Positions 56,512 to 64,000 of a stretch of DNA of 64,000 bases are shown here, piece after piece. Position 1 is the stretch's first letter; each line of letters begins with the position of its first letter. The position numbers and the translations under genes are program-made. The DNA lies in the NCBI RefSeq assembly GCF_014212015.1, contig NZ_JACJVN010000016.1, positions 24,398 to 88,397 of the forward strand, in the 5' to 3' direction. The notes beneath the pieces were generated by a model. That model was not told the origin of the DNA and did not search any database. It saw nothing but the letters and a program-made list of their open reading frames with translations. Source of the DNA: Cohnella lubricantis. Lineage in GTDB: Bacteria > Bacillota > Bacilli > Paenibacillales > Paenibacillaceae.

Positions 56512-56732
56512 AGACTTAGGAATCGGCGCTATTCGGCGCGATCGAGCTATAACCTTTTCCGACTCTATGATAGGTTTATCCCCGTGACTCAGTTGGTCCG
56601 CATCATCGGCCGATCATGAGTTAAAGGGAGGCGATACATCGTTGTTAAGCGAGGTATAATATAGATAGATCTAACGTGCGGGATTGTTTACTAAGGATAG
56701 TCATCACTCATCAGAAAGGGGCTTAAATAGCT

Positions 56733-57215
56733 ATGGGAGATGCGCAGATAGCGCTCAGTAATTCTATGGTATTTGCTGTCGCGGCTATTGTAATCCTATA
56801 CATGATATACTTGTTCATACTACGAGCGGTTGAAAAAAACGATAGAGAGATTACTCCAGAGGCAAAACAGCGGAACAGAGGAGCTTTTTTAAAGAAATTT
56901 ATCTTTACATTCTTATATTCGGCGATGACTGCTTGTTTAATCTACCTAGTGGTTAGCGATACAATAACAGGCGCCGTTATATATTTCGCAGCTTTCTTCA
57001 TCATTGGATTGCTGAGACCAGAGAGAGCCTACAAACCAAAGTCCAGACAATCAAAGATTGTTTCTGCAGCGATCATTCTATTGTTGATGTCTTTAACAGC
57101 GATCTGGACTGTCAGTATCAGTATTAAAGTCGGCGCTTGGTTGATTTTACTTGCCATGTATTTACTTGAGAAGATTGAAAAAAAAGAATTGGATCTCGAA
57201 AAACACGAGCATTGA
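56733..57215 (+). CDS. AT-rich hypothetical membrane protein
   Basis: I do not recognise this 160-residue protein. It has about five membrane segments (residues 11-31, 55-75, 78-95, 108-128, 131-147), a charged loop after the first (EKNDREITPEAKQRNRG) and a charged tail (KIEKKELDLEKHEH). Codon third positions are A/T-rich, unlike all neighbours, which suggests recent acquisition or low constraint. AAAGGGG precedes the ATG. A TATAAT stands at about 56654, but with no clear -35. Confidence 0.6.
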   Translation: MGDAQIALSNSMVFAVAAIVILYMIYLFILRAVEKNDREITPEAKQRNRGAFLKKFIFTFLYSAMTACLIYLVVSDTITGAVIYFAAFFIIGLLRPERAYKPKSRQSKIVSAAIILLLMSLTAIWTVSISIKVGAWLILLAMYLLEKIEKKELDLEKHEH

Positions 57216-57292
57216 TGATTAATAAACATAACGGTTGTCGCAAGATATAGGGTTGCCACGACATAACATTGGCAATTGCAGCTGCAACCAGA

Positions 57293-57328
57293 AAGGAGGG
57301 TTGTCCGCCAAAGGGGACAGCCCTCCTT
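57293..57328. terminator. Bidirectional terminator between the orphan membrane gene and KDG kinase
   Basis: AAGGAGGGTTGTCC pairs with GGACAGCCCTCCTT (one mismatch) around a short loop, between two convergent genes. Confidence 0.75.
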
Positions 57329-57357
57329 CTCTCACTACAACAATCCAGCCCGCGCGG

Positions 57358-58341
57358 TCAGCGAGTCGTCTCCCGGCTGCCGGCCAGCAGACGCTCCACT
57401 TCCGCCAGCTTCGGCAAGCCTTCCCAGTCGCCGCGATATTGCGTCGCGAGCGCGCCCATGAGATTCGCCCGCTCCAGCGCTTCGCTCAAGCGGGGCTCGT
57501 CCCCATCGCCCGCATTCGTCAGCCATGCCGACAGGAAGCCGGCAGCGAATGCATCGCCTGCGCCTACCGTATCGACGACATGCTTCACCGTGTGCGGCTT
57601 AACGCGCACGGCTGCGAGGGGCGTGAAGCCGATAGAGCCTTCTTCGCCATGCTTCAGCACGACAGCCGACGCCCCCATCGTCAAGAAGTGAGCGCCGTAG
57701 TCCTCCTCCGATCGCGAACCGACGAGAAATTCCGCTTCCTCAAGACCAGGCATGAAGATGTCGCACAGCGGGATCAGGGAGAGCAGCGTCTCGCGCGCCT
57801 GTTCTTCGCTCCACAGCTTGCGGCGCAGATTGGGATCGAAGGAGATGGTAAGCCCCATCTCCCGAGCCAAGGTCATCGCCTTGCGAACCGTATCCGCGGT
57901 GGACGGTCCAAGTGCTGGCGTGATGCCCGTCACGTGCAGATGCTTGGCGCCTTCGAACCAGCTGCGATCGACATGATCCGGCGTCCACCGGCTGACGGCG
58001 GAGCCTTTGCGATAGTAGTACACATTCGGATCGCCGTAGCCTTTAAACTCCTTGAAGTAGACGGCTGTGGGGCAGCCGGTGTCGCGCTCGGCCTGCGAGA
58101 CATCAACGCCTTCCCCGGCTAGTGTCGCGAGCACGAAGTCGCCGAATGGATCCGTACCTAATCGGCTGATCCAACGCGCGCGCAGCCCCAGTCGGGAGAG
58201 GCCGATCGCGACATTCGACTCCGCGCCCGCGAGCGAACGAGTGAACAACGGCGCATAAGCCAGCGGTCCGTCGCTCATCGGCTGGAACAACACCATGCTC
58301 TCTCCAAACGTTACAACATCGGCAGGACGAATTCCGCTCAT
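57358..58341 (-). CDS. kdgK: 2-dehydro-3-deoxygluconokinase (PfkB family)
   Basis: A ribokinase-family sugar kinase of 327 residues. The N-terminal VVTFGESMVLFQP and SLAGAESNVAIGLSRLG and the C-terminal DTVGAGDAFAAGFLSAWL with the catalytic Asp are present. KDG kinase, rather than another PfkB sugar kinase, is inferred from the KDPG aldolase gene 2 bases upstream. Together they convert KDG to pyruvate and glyceraldehyde 3-phosphate. AGGGAGCG precedes the ATG. Confidence 0.9.
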   Translation of the reverse strand: MSGIRPADVVTFGESMVLFQPMSDGPLAYAPLFTRSLAGAESNVAIGLSRLGLRARWISRLGTDPFGDFVLATLAGEGVDVSQAERDTGCPTAVYFKEFKGYGDPNVYYYRKGSAVSRWTPDHVDRSWFEGAKHLHVTGITPALGPSTADTVRKAMTLAREMGLTISFDPNLRRKLWSEEQARETLLSLIPLCDIFMPGLEEAEFLVGSRSEEDYGAHFLTMGASAVVLKHGEEGSIGFTPLAAVRVKPHTVKHVVDTVGAGDAFAAGFLSAWLTNAGDGDEPRLSEALERANLMGALATQYRGDWEGLPKLAEVERLLAGSRETTR

Positions 58342-58343
58342 GG

Positions 58344-58982
58344 TCAGTTCGCTCCCTTGACCTCGGCGACGAACGATTGCGCCAGCTTCGTCAGCTCGTC
58401 GAACTTGCCTTCCTTCACCAGCTGCTTGTCAACCAGATTGCCGCCCAATCCAACCGCGATAGCTCCCGACTCTAGGACGGTGCGAATATTCGACAGGTTC
58501 ACCCCGCCGGTTCCGATCATCGGAATGTGGTTCAGCGGAGCGCGCACTTCCTTCAAGTAGTTGACGCCAAGCGCCCCCATCGGAAATACCTTGACCGCGG
58601 AAGCGCCGGCCTTATAGGCGCGCACCATCTCGGTCGGCGTCATAGTGCCCGGCCATACGTCAATTCCCTGCTTCACGCCGTAATATACGACTTCTTCGTC
58701 CAGATTCGGCGAGATAATATATTCCGCGCCGGCAGCGACGGCTTCCTTCGCTTGGCTCAGGTCAAGCACCGTACCCGCGCCGATGCGCATACGTCCTTCG
58801 TACTGCTCCCGGAACCGCGAGATCATGCCGAGCGCTCCGTCCGTGTTCAGCGTCACTTCAAGGAACACGATGCCTCCATCCGCCAGCGCTTTCGCCGTGG
58901 CGTCTCCGGATTCCGCCGAGATTCCCCGGATAATGGCAACGATTCTCTCCTGGGATAAGGATTGCAATAAGTTCGTGGACAT
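58344..58982 (-). CDS. eda: KDPG/KHG aldolase
   Basis: Class I aldolase of 212 residues that cleaves 2-keto-3-deoxy-6-phosphogluconate. The Schiff-base Lys is K131 in SAVKVFPMG and the catalytic Glu is E42 in FLEVTLNT; GAGTVLDLSQA and MIGTGGVNLSNI complete the pattern. The ATG beginning MSTNLLQ has GGGGGAG upstream; a 40-residue upstream extension is not family-like. First gene of an eda-kdgK operon. No uronate isomerase or dehydratase genes are nearby. Confidence 0.93.
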   Translation of the reverse strand: MSTNLLQSLSQERIVAIIRGISAESGDATAKALADGGIVFLEVTLNTDGALGMISRFREQYEGRMRIGAGTVLDLSQAKEAVAAGAEYIISPNLDEEVVYYGVKQGIDVWPGTMTPTEMVRAYKAGASAVKVFPMGALGVNYLKEVRAPLNHIPMIGTGGVNLSNIRTVLESGAIAVGLGGNLVDKQLVKEGKFDELTKLAQSFVAEVKGAN

Positions 58983-59150
58983 CTGGTTTCTCCCCCTTCG
59001 GCCAAGCCTTCTGATCATCAGCCAAGCCAACGTTAGAATGATACGCGCATTCACTTGCCGCAATCGCTTGCACCTTAACCGCTGAATGCGATTCGCTCGC
59101 ATGAAGCTCCAACGACTACCAGTGTACCACCATGTGCCTTAGCTTGAAAA

Positions 59151-59160
59151 GAAACGTTTC
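59151..59160 (-). promoter_or_regulatory. LacI/KdgR-type palindromic operator upstream of eda-kdgK
   Basis: A perfect GAAACGTTTC palindrome with the central CG typical of LacI-family sites. It directly precedes a possible promoter (TTTTCA, 18 bases, TACACT) on the minus strand. In B. subtilis the LacI-family KdgR represses kdgRKAT; no such regulator gene is in this window. It only partly fits the CcpA cre pattern. Confidence 0.5.
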
Positions 59161-59246
59161 CCTAAACTTCTTTCACAATCGACTCCATATTCAACACGCC
59201 TGAAGAGGATTGCTCCGCCACCCTGTCGGCGGACGGCTTGGCCTGC

Positions 59247-61151
59247 TTATACCGCGCTGCCATGCGCTTCGTGCGAGAACTGGCTATTATACAACTCGGC
59301 ATAGAAGCCGCCCTGTTCAAGCAATTGCTCGTGCGTGCCCTGCTCGATAACGGCGCCGCGGTTCATGACGAGAATGAGATCGGCGTCGCGAATCGTCGAC
59401 AGCCGGTGCGCGATGACGAAGCTCGTGCGTCCTTCCATCAAGGAGGTCAGCGCCCGTTGAATGTGGATCTCGGTCCGCGTATCGACGCTGCTCGTCGCTT
59501 CGTCCAGAAAAAGAATCGCCGGATCGGCGAGAATGGCCCGCGCGATCGTCAGCAGCTGCTTCTGGCCTTGCGAGATGTTCGAAGCTTCTTCGTTCAGCAC
59601 TGTATCGTACCCGTCCGGAAGCGTCCGAATAAAGTGATCCGCGTAAGCCGCCTTGGCGGCTTCGATCACTTCCGCTTCTGTCGCGCCTTCTCGTCCGTAC
59701 GCGATGTTGTCCCGGATTGTGCCATTGAACAGCCACGTATCCTGCAGCACCATACCGAACAAGCTGCGCAGATCGCCGCGCTTCAGTTCGGTGATATCCT
59801 TGCTGTCGATCGTGATCGATCCGCCGCCGACCTCGTAGAACCGCATCAGCAGGTTCACCAGCGTCGTCTTGCCCGCTCCGGTAGGTCCCACGATCGCGAC
59901 CGTCTGCCCGCGTTTGACCTCGATGTTCATGTTCTCGATGAGCGGCTCATCTTCTTTGTAACCGAACCTCACGCCGCGGAACGCGACGTCGCCTCTCACG
60001 TCGGCGGACGTCAAGCGTCCTTCCCGCTCCGGCACTTCATCCGGTTCGTCGAGCAGCTCGAATACCCGCTCCGCGGAAGCAATTGTCGACTGGATGATGT
60101 TCGCGATATTGGCGGTCTGCGTGATCGGCATCGTGAACTGTCTGGCGTATTGGATAAACGCCTGAATATCGCCGACGCTAACGGATCCGCGGGTGACGAA
60201 TATGCCGCCGACGACGCTGATGGCCACATAGCCGATATTGCCGATCATGCTCATGAGCGGCATCATGATGCCGGATACGAATTGCGCGCGCCAGCTTGAT
60301 TGATACAGCTTGTCGTTAATCTCTTCGAAGACCGCCTTCGATTGGCGTTCCCGGCCGAACGCTTTGACGATCGCGTGTCCGGTGAACATCTCCTCTACGT
60401 GTCCGTTCAAGCGGCCAATCTCCATCTGCTGTCCTTTGAAGTAGCGCTGGGAACGAGAAGCGATCGCCTTGACGACGAGGAAGCTGAGCGGCAGCGTCAG
60501 CACCAGAATAAGCGTCAGCCACGGGCTGATCGTCAGCATCATGACAATGACGCCGATCAGCGTCACGATCGAGGTGATCAACTGCGTCAAACTCTGCTGC
60601 AGCGTATTGCTGATATTGTCAACGTCGTTGACGACCCGGCTTAGAATCTCTCCGTGCGTTCGGGAATCGAAGAACTTGAGCGGCAGTCTGGCAAGTTTGT
60701 CGTTGACGTCATTGCGCAGCTGATTCACCGTTCGCTGAGCGACGCCGGCCATCAAGAACTGCTGAATGTAGGCGAATACCGAGCTGATGACATACAAGCC
60801 GGCCAGCAACAGGATGATCTGCCAGATCCCTTGAAAATCGATCACGGCACTCGCGTCTCCGCCCGCCTTCGCCAGAATCCAATCGAACAGCCGGTCAGTC
60901 GCCTTCCCTAGAATCTTCGGGCTTAAGATCGAGAAGACGGTGCTGATAATCGCCGTCGCGAAGACGCTGATCAGCTTGAAGCGATGCGGCCGCAAATAGA
61001 CGAGCAGCCGCCGGAGCGAGCCTTTGAAGTTCTTGGGCTTCTGGCCGGGCATGCCCATCATGCCGGGACCCGGACCGAAGCCGGGGCCGCCGCCTGGTCT
61101 TGGCCCGCCGGGCGGTCTGCCGCCTTGCGGCGCTCTCGGTTGCTGGCTCAT
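59247..61151 (-). CDS. ABC exporter subunit with canonical catalytic residues
   Basis: A 634-residue half-transporter with an N-terminal six-helix membrane domain and a C-terminal ATPase. Walker A is GPTGAGKTTL, Walker B with catalytic Glu is ILFLDEATSSVD, and the H-loop is VIAHRLST, but the signature is NISQGQKQL instead of LSGGQ. This is the usual pattern of one half of a heterodimeric exporter. The first 36 residues are Gly/Pro-rich (PRPGGGPGFGPGPGMMG). The start has GGAGGAGGAG upstream and overlaps the stop of the partner gene (ATGA). Confidence 0.92.
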   Translation of the reverse strand: MSQQPRAPQGGRPPGGPRPGGGPGFGPGPGMMGMPGQKPKNFKGSLRRLLVYLRPHRFKLISVFATAIISTVFSILSPKILGKATDRLFDWILAKAGGDASAVIDFQGIWQIILLLAGLYVISSVFAYIQQFLMAGVAQRTVNQLRNDVNDKLARLPLKFFDSRTHGEILSRVVNDVDNISNTLQQSLTQLITSIVTLIGVIVMMLTISPWLTLILVLTLPLSFLVVKAIASRSQRYFKGQQMEIGRLNGHVEEMFTGHAIVKAFGRERQSKAVFEEINDKLYQSSWRAQFVSGIMMPLMSMIGNIGYVAISVVGGIFVTRGSVSVGDIQAFIQYARQFTMPITQTANIANIIQSTIASAERVFELLDEPDEVPEREGRLTSADVRGDVAFRGVRFGYKEDEPLIENMNIEVKRGQTVAIVGPTGAGKTTLVNLLMRFYEVGGGSITIDSKDITELKRGDLRSLFGMVLQDTWLFNGTIRDNIAYGREGATEAEVIEAAKAAYADHFIRTLPDGYDTVLNEEASNISQGQKQLLTIARAILADPAILFLDEATSSVDTRTEIHIQRALTSLMEGRTSFVIAHRLSTIRDADLILVMNRGAVIEQGTHEQLLEQGGFYAELYNSQFSHEAHGSAV

Positions 61152-62883
61152 GCGATCTCCTCCTCCGATAGCTGCGACGATACGATCTCTCGGTATACCT
61201 CGCAAGATTCCATCAATTCTTGGTGCGCTCCGATGCCTACGATCTCGCCTTCGTCCAGCACAATTATCCGATCTGCATCCATAATCGTGCTCACTCGCTG
61301 GGCGACGATAATGACCGATGCATCCGTCGTCTCAGAACGGAGCGCCGCCCCAGCTTGGCGTCCGTCTTGTAATCGAGCGCCGAGAAGCTGTCGTCGAACA
61401 GATACACCTCCGGCCGCCGGACGAGCGCGCGAGCGATCGACAGCCGCTGCTTCTGCCCGCCGGATACGTTCGTTCCGCCTTGCGCAATTGCCGATTGGAA
61501 GCCGTCCGGCATCTGAGAGATGAATTCAGTCGCTTGAGCGATGTCGGCGGCATGCCGAATCTCTTGGTCAGACGCATCGTCTTTGCCGTATCGGATATTG
61601 TCCTCGATTGACCCGCTGAACAGCACCGCCTTCTGCGGAACGAGCCCGATCTTCGCGCGCAGCTCCTCTTGGGAATATTGGCGGACATCTACGCCGTCGA
61701 TCCGGATGCTGCCCGATTCGACATCATAGAACCTGGGGATCAGATTCACGATCGTCGACTTGCCCGACCCGGTTCCGCCGATGATCGCGGTCACCTCGCC
61801 AGGCATCGCTTGGAACGAGATGGCTTTGACAGCCGGCTGCTCCGCGCCTGGATAGCTGAACGTGACGTTGTCGAATTCAACGGCGCCGCCTCCGGATCCC
61901 GGCTTCTGCCGCAGTCCGTATTGGTTCGTATCCCGGATGACGGGCTCCTGCGCCAGCACTTCGTTAATCCGCACCGCGGATGCGGAAGCGCGAGGCACCA
62001 TGACGAACATCATCGACAGCATTAGCAGCGAGAACATAATCTGCATCGCGTATTGCAGGAAAGCCATTAAGTCGCCGACCTGCATATCCCCTTGGCTGAT
62101 GCGGAGGCCGCCGAACCAAATGATCGAGATCTGGGCGAAGTTCATAATGAGCATCATAGCCGGCATGAGGAAGGCCATGATCTGATTGACGCGAATCGCC
62201 GTGTTCGTCAGATCGCCGTTCGCTTCGCGGAAGCGGCGCTTCTCATAATCGATCCGGTTGAAGGAACGGATGACCCGGATGCCCGTTAGATTTTCACGCA
62301 GGACAAGGTTCAGCTTATCCAGCTTCTTCTGGATCTGGCGGAACAGCGGAATGCCGCGGCTCGCGATCAGGAAGATCGTCAGCGTCAGCACCGGAATGAC
62401 GACTGCGAGCACCAGCGTCAGCTTGGCGTCTTTGGACAGCGCCATGAGAAGGCCGCCGATGCACATCATCGGCGCCATGACCATCATGCGCATCATCATG
62501 ACCAATACTTGCTGCACCTGATTCACGTCATTCGTCGTCCGGGTAATGAGCGAAGCCGTTCCGACTTGGTCGAACTCCTGCAGGGAGAAGCTCTCGACGT
62601 GCGAGAACAGCTTGTTCCTCACATTCCGTCCGAATCCGGAGGAGACGCGTGCCGAGTAGTAGCTGGCGGCGACTGAGAACAGGGCTCCGCCAAGCGTCAC
62701 CAGCAGCATGAAGCCGCCGATCCGCCAGATATAGGGAAGGTCCTTCGCAATAATGCCTTTGTCCACGATGTCGGACATCAGCGTCGGCAAGTAGAGCTCG
62801 GACAGCGACTGAAGCAGCACGAGCGCCATAACAAGAACGACTCCCCAACGGAAAGGCTTCAAATACCGGAATAGCTTCAACAT
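61148..62883 (-). pseudogene. ABC exporter partner subunit, interrupted by a one-base frameshift
   Basis: The partner half-transporter: membrane domain, Walker A GGTGSGKSTI, signature NVSGGQKQR and Walker B LFDDSFSALD, in which Asp replaces the catalytic Glu. After SALDYKTDAKL the frame breaks and stops at 61291, giving about 530 residues. One missing base at about 61348-61351 restores RAALRSETTDAS, then the switch region VIIVAQRVST, DRIIVLDEGEIVG and a stop overlapping the next gene by ATGA, about 578 residues. The length 1736 is one short of a codon multiple. The start MLKLFRYLKPF has GGAG upstream. It is a recent lesion or a base-calling error. Confidence 0.85.
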
Positions 62884-63004
62884 CGATCGATCAACTCCAA
62901 TAGTTACTTTCTGTCCCATCATCTAACTATAGTTTGCGAATGTGAACTCAGGATGAACCGCAGGCAGAACTGGCGGTTCAATAGATGATTCCGCCGGCCC
63001 GGAC

Positions 63005-63712
63005 TCACTTCAGCGCCCCATGCAGGATCAGATCCGCGAGCTGCTCCGTCTTCACGTTCGCAAGCCCCGCTTGGAGATCGCCGCTGCGCCCGATCGGCGT
63101 TACGACGGTCAGCACTAACGTCGCCAAGTCAGCAGCCGGAATTCGCAATTGCGCTTCGTCCGGCTTCAGAAGCTCGCATACCGCGGCATGCACAAGCTTC
63201 TGCGACTCCAGCCAGCGCCGGCGGCGGTCGACACCCCCGCTCTGGCGGCGGCCCCCTTCACGTTGCTTGACGGTGTTCGGCTTGGACATGAAGGCCAGCC
63301 GAATCGCGTTCAGCACCGCTCCCGTTCGTTCGGAGTGAGTGCGAATCGCTTCGATCGTTCGGGTCAAGCGATCGGCCAAACTGGCTTCATGCGTGATTGC
63401 CTCCAATTCAATCACCAGCTGATCCGGTTTGGCCACTTCTTCGAAGCAAGCCGCCAGCACTTCGTTCTTGTCGGCGAACGCGCGGAAGATCGTCGGCTCG
63501 CTGATGCCAGCCGCGCGCGCGATCTGCAGCGTCGTAACGTTCGGGCCTTCTTCCACCAACAGTTGAAGCGCCTTCTGCACAATCTGGGCCCGACGTTCTT
63601 GCACACTCATGCCTCGAGCCCGTTTGCGCGATGGTTGGGATGGTTGGGATGGCTGCGTCGATTGCGACGTTAGCGATGGCCCGGATGGTCGGTTATTGTT
63701 GTTCGTATCCAT
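63005..63712 (-). CDS. TetR family transcriptional regulator
   Basis: A 235-residue repressor. Residues 1-35 are polar and Ser/Gln/Pro-rich, then the TetR helix-turn-helix (RRAQIVQKALQLLVEEG and LQIARAAGISEPTIFRAFAD), and a C-terminal ligand domain with an Arg-rich loop (GGRRQSGGVDRRRRW). It lies 121 bases upstream of the ABC exporter on the same strand and probably controls it. No Shine-Dalgarno site precedes the ATG; the promoter places transcription start at the ATG itself. Confidence 0.9.
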   Translation of the reverse strand: MDTNNNNRPSGPSLTSQSTQPSQPSQPSRKRARGMSVQERRAQIVQKALQLLVEEGPNVTTLQIARAAGISEPTIFRAFADKNEVLAACFEEVAKPDQLVIELEAITHEASLADRLTRTIEAIRTHSERTGAVLNAIRLAFMSKPNTVKQREGGRRQSGGVDRRRRWLESQKLVHAAVCELLKPDEAQLRIPAADLATLVLTVVTPIGRSGDLQAGLANVKTEQLADLILHGALK

Positions 63713-63718
63713 ACGCCC

Positions 63719-63747
63719 ATTATAGTAGTGAACACTCACTAGGTCAA
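63719..63747 (-). promoter_or_regulatory. tetR promoter with an operator in the spacer
   Basis: On the minus strand TTGACC (63747-63742) and TATAAT (63724-63719) are 17 bases apart. Sixteen of those bases are the perfect inverted repeat TAGTGA-GTGT-TCACTA (63741-63726). A repressor bound there would sit between -35 and -10. The -10 ends 6 bases before the tetR ATG. Confidence 0.8.
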
Positions 63748-63780
63748 ATTAAAAATAGGTACCGCCCTTGACGGAATTAC

Positions 63781-63843
63781 TCGATTTATCGAACTTCTCC
63801 CGCCGTTGCGCTCTATGCGGATGAGCTACTCGATATTATCGAG
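63781..63843. repeat. Pair of related palindromes
   Basis: TCGAT-TT-ATCGA (63781-63792) and CTCGAT-ATT-ATCGAG (63829-63843) share the surrounding TACTCGAT...ATCGA. They lie in the otherwise featureless stretch upstream of tetR. They may be operator sites or fragments of a dispersed repeat. Confidence 0.45.
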
Positions 63844-63859
63844 GCTCTCCTCTCGAGAT

Positions 63860-63990
63860 CCTTGCCCATTAGCCGGCAAAAAACTTTCATGCCCGTAAAG
63901 GCCACAGGCTATGATGAAATAGGTTTCGTGCAGTGTGCCACGGACGATACTGGCGAGTAAGGGGCCAGTTCAGTTCGTGTTTTTTTTCGG
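63860..63990 (+). ncRNA. Unclassified candidate structured leader RNA, ending in a terminator-like hairpin
   Basis: No open reading frame is evident. The stretch has purine-rich conserved-looking segments (GTAAAGGCCACAGGC, CTATGATGAAATAG), then a hairpin ACTGGC / GCCAGT (63949-63969) and, ten bases later, eight U residues (63980-63987). The layout resembles an aptamer with an expression platform for a gene to the right of the window. I could not match it to a known class. Confidence 0.3.
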
Positions 63991-64000
63991 TGACCTAGAT

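Noticed and set aside
59145..59165. CcpA cre site upstream of eda
   Set aside because: The palindrome fits a generic LacI-family site better; the leading TG of the cre pattern is absent.
63860..63950. c-di-GMP-I or -II riboswitch
   Set aside because: Isolated short matches exist, but the P2 hairpin with tetraloop and the conserved 3' core are missing. I kept it only as an unclassified RNA candidate.

Overview
The window looks like a chromosome segment from an endospore-forming member of the Bacillota with fairly high GC, most likely Paenibacillaceae (Paenibacillus/Cohnella type). The evidence is a full spoIIIA operon, a gerP spore-coat cluster, a Met T-box leader, a sigma-E type promoter, many TTG/GTG starts behind strong Shine-Dalgarno sites, and a gene order that matches the Bacillus subtilis yqh region. 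No tRNA, rRNA, CRISPR array, transposase or phage gene was seen. The placement rests on gene content and order only; no search was run.

Region 1 (about 0.2-24.5 kb) is the conserved yqh core. Read on the minus strand it runs mntR, yqhO, [HemAT], then the plus-strand yqhP and yqhQ, then yqhR, aroQ, pepP, efp, [aspartokinase and, on the plus strand, a DUF441 gene and a ComA-like phosphosulfolactate synthase], yqhV, spoIIIAA-AH, accB-accC, yqhY(asp23)-amaP-DUF2273-nusB-folD-xseA-xseB-ispA, closed by a strong terminator. The bracketed genes interrupt an otherwise B. subtilis-like order. yqhR carries an apparent frameshift.

Region 2 (24.5-36 kb) holds a Zur-controlled znuACB-ccdA operon, metG under a T-box, yidD, a secreted copper-amine-oxidase-N/PKD protein, and a sporulation block: an Hsp20-like gene divergent from gerPA-PB-PC-PD-PE, with a candidate sigma-K promoter and no gerPF.

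Region 3 (36-51 kb) is metabolic. A PucR regulator, a zinc-ribbon protein and a DUF1361 membrane protein precede a glycogen operon glgB-glgC-glgD-glgA-GH15-aldo/keto reductase. A chemotaxis transducer and a DUF3892/thioredoxin-reductase-like pair follow.

Region 4 (51-64 kb) is accessory carbohydrate and export functions: a GH42 beta-galactosidase and GH95 fucosidase pair with a divergent AraC regulator and direct-repeat operators; an AT-rich orphan membrane gene; KDPG aldolase and KDG kinase under a LacI-type operator; a TetR-linked heterodimeric ABC exporter whose first subunit is frameshifted; and, at the right edge, an unclassified candidate cis-regulatory RNA. The most unusual items are the predicted leaderless, self-operated tetR promoter, the two frameshifts, the Zur box, the repeat-flanked AraC/GH42 promoter region and the right-edge RNA-like element. 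I found no clear, wholly new multi-gene system.
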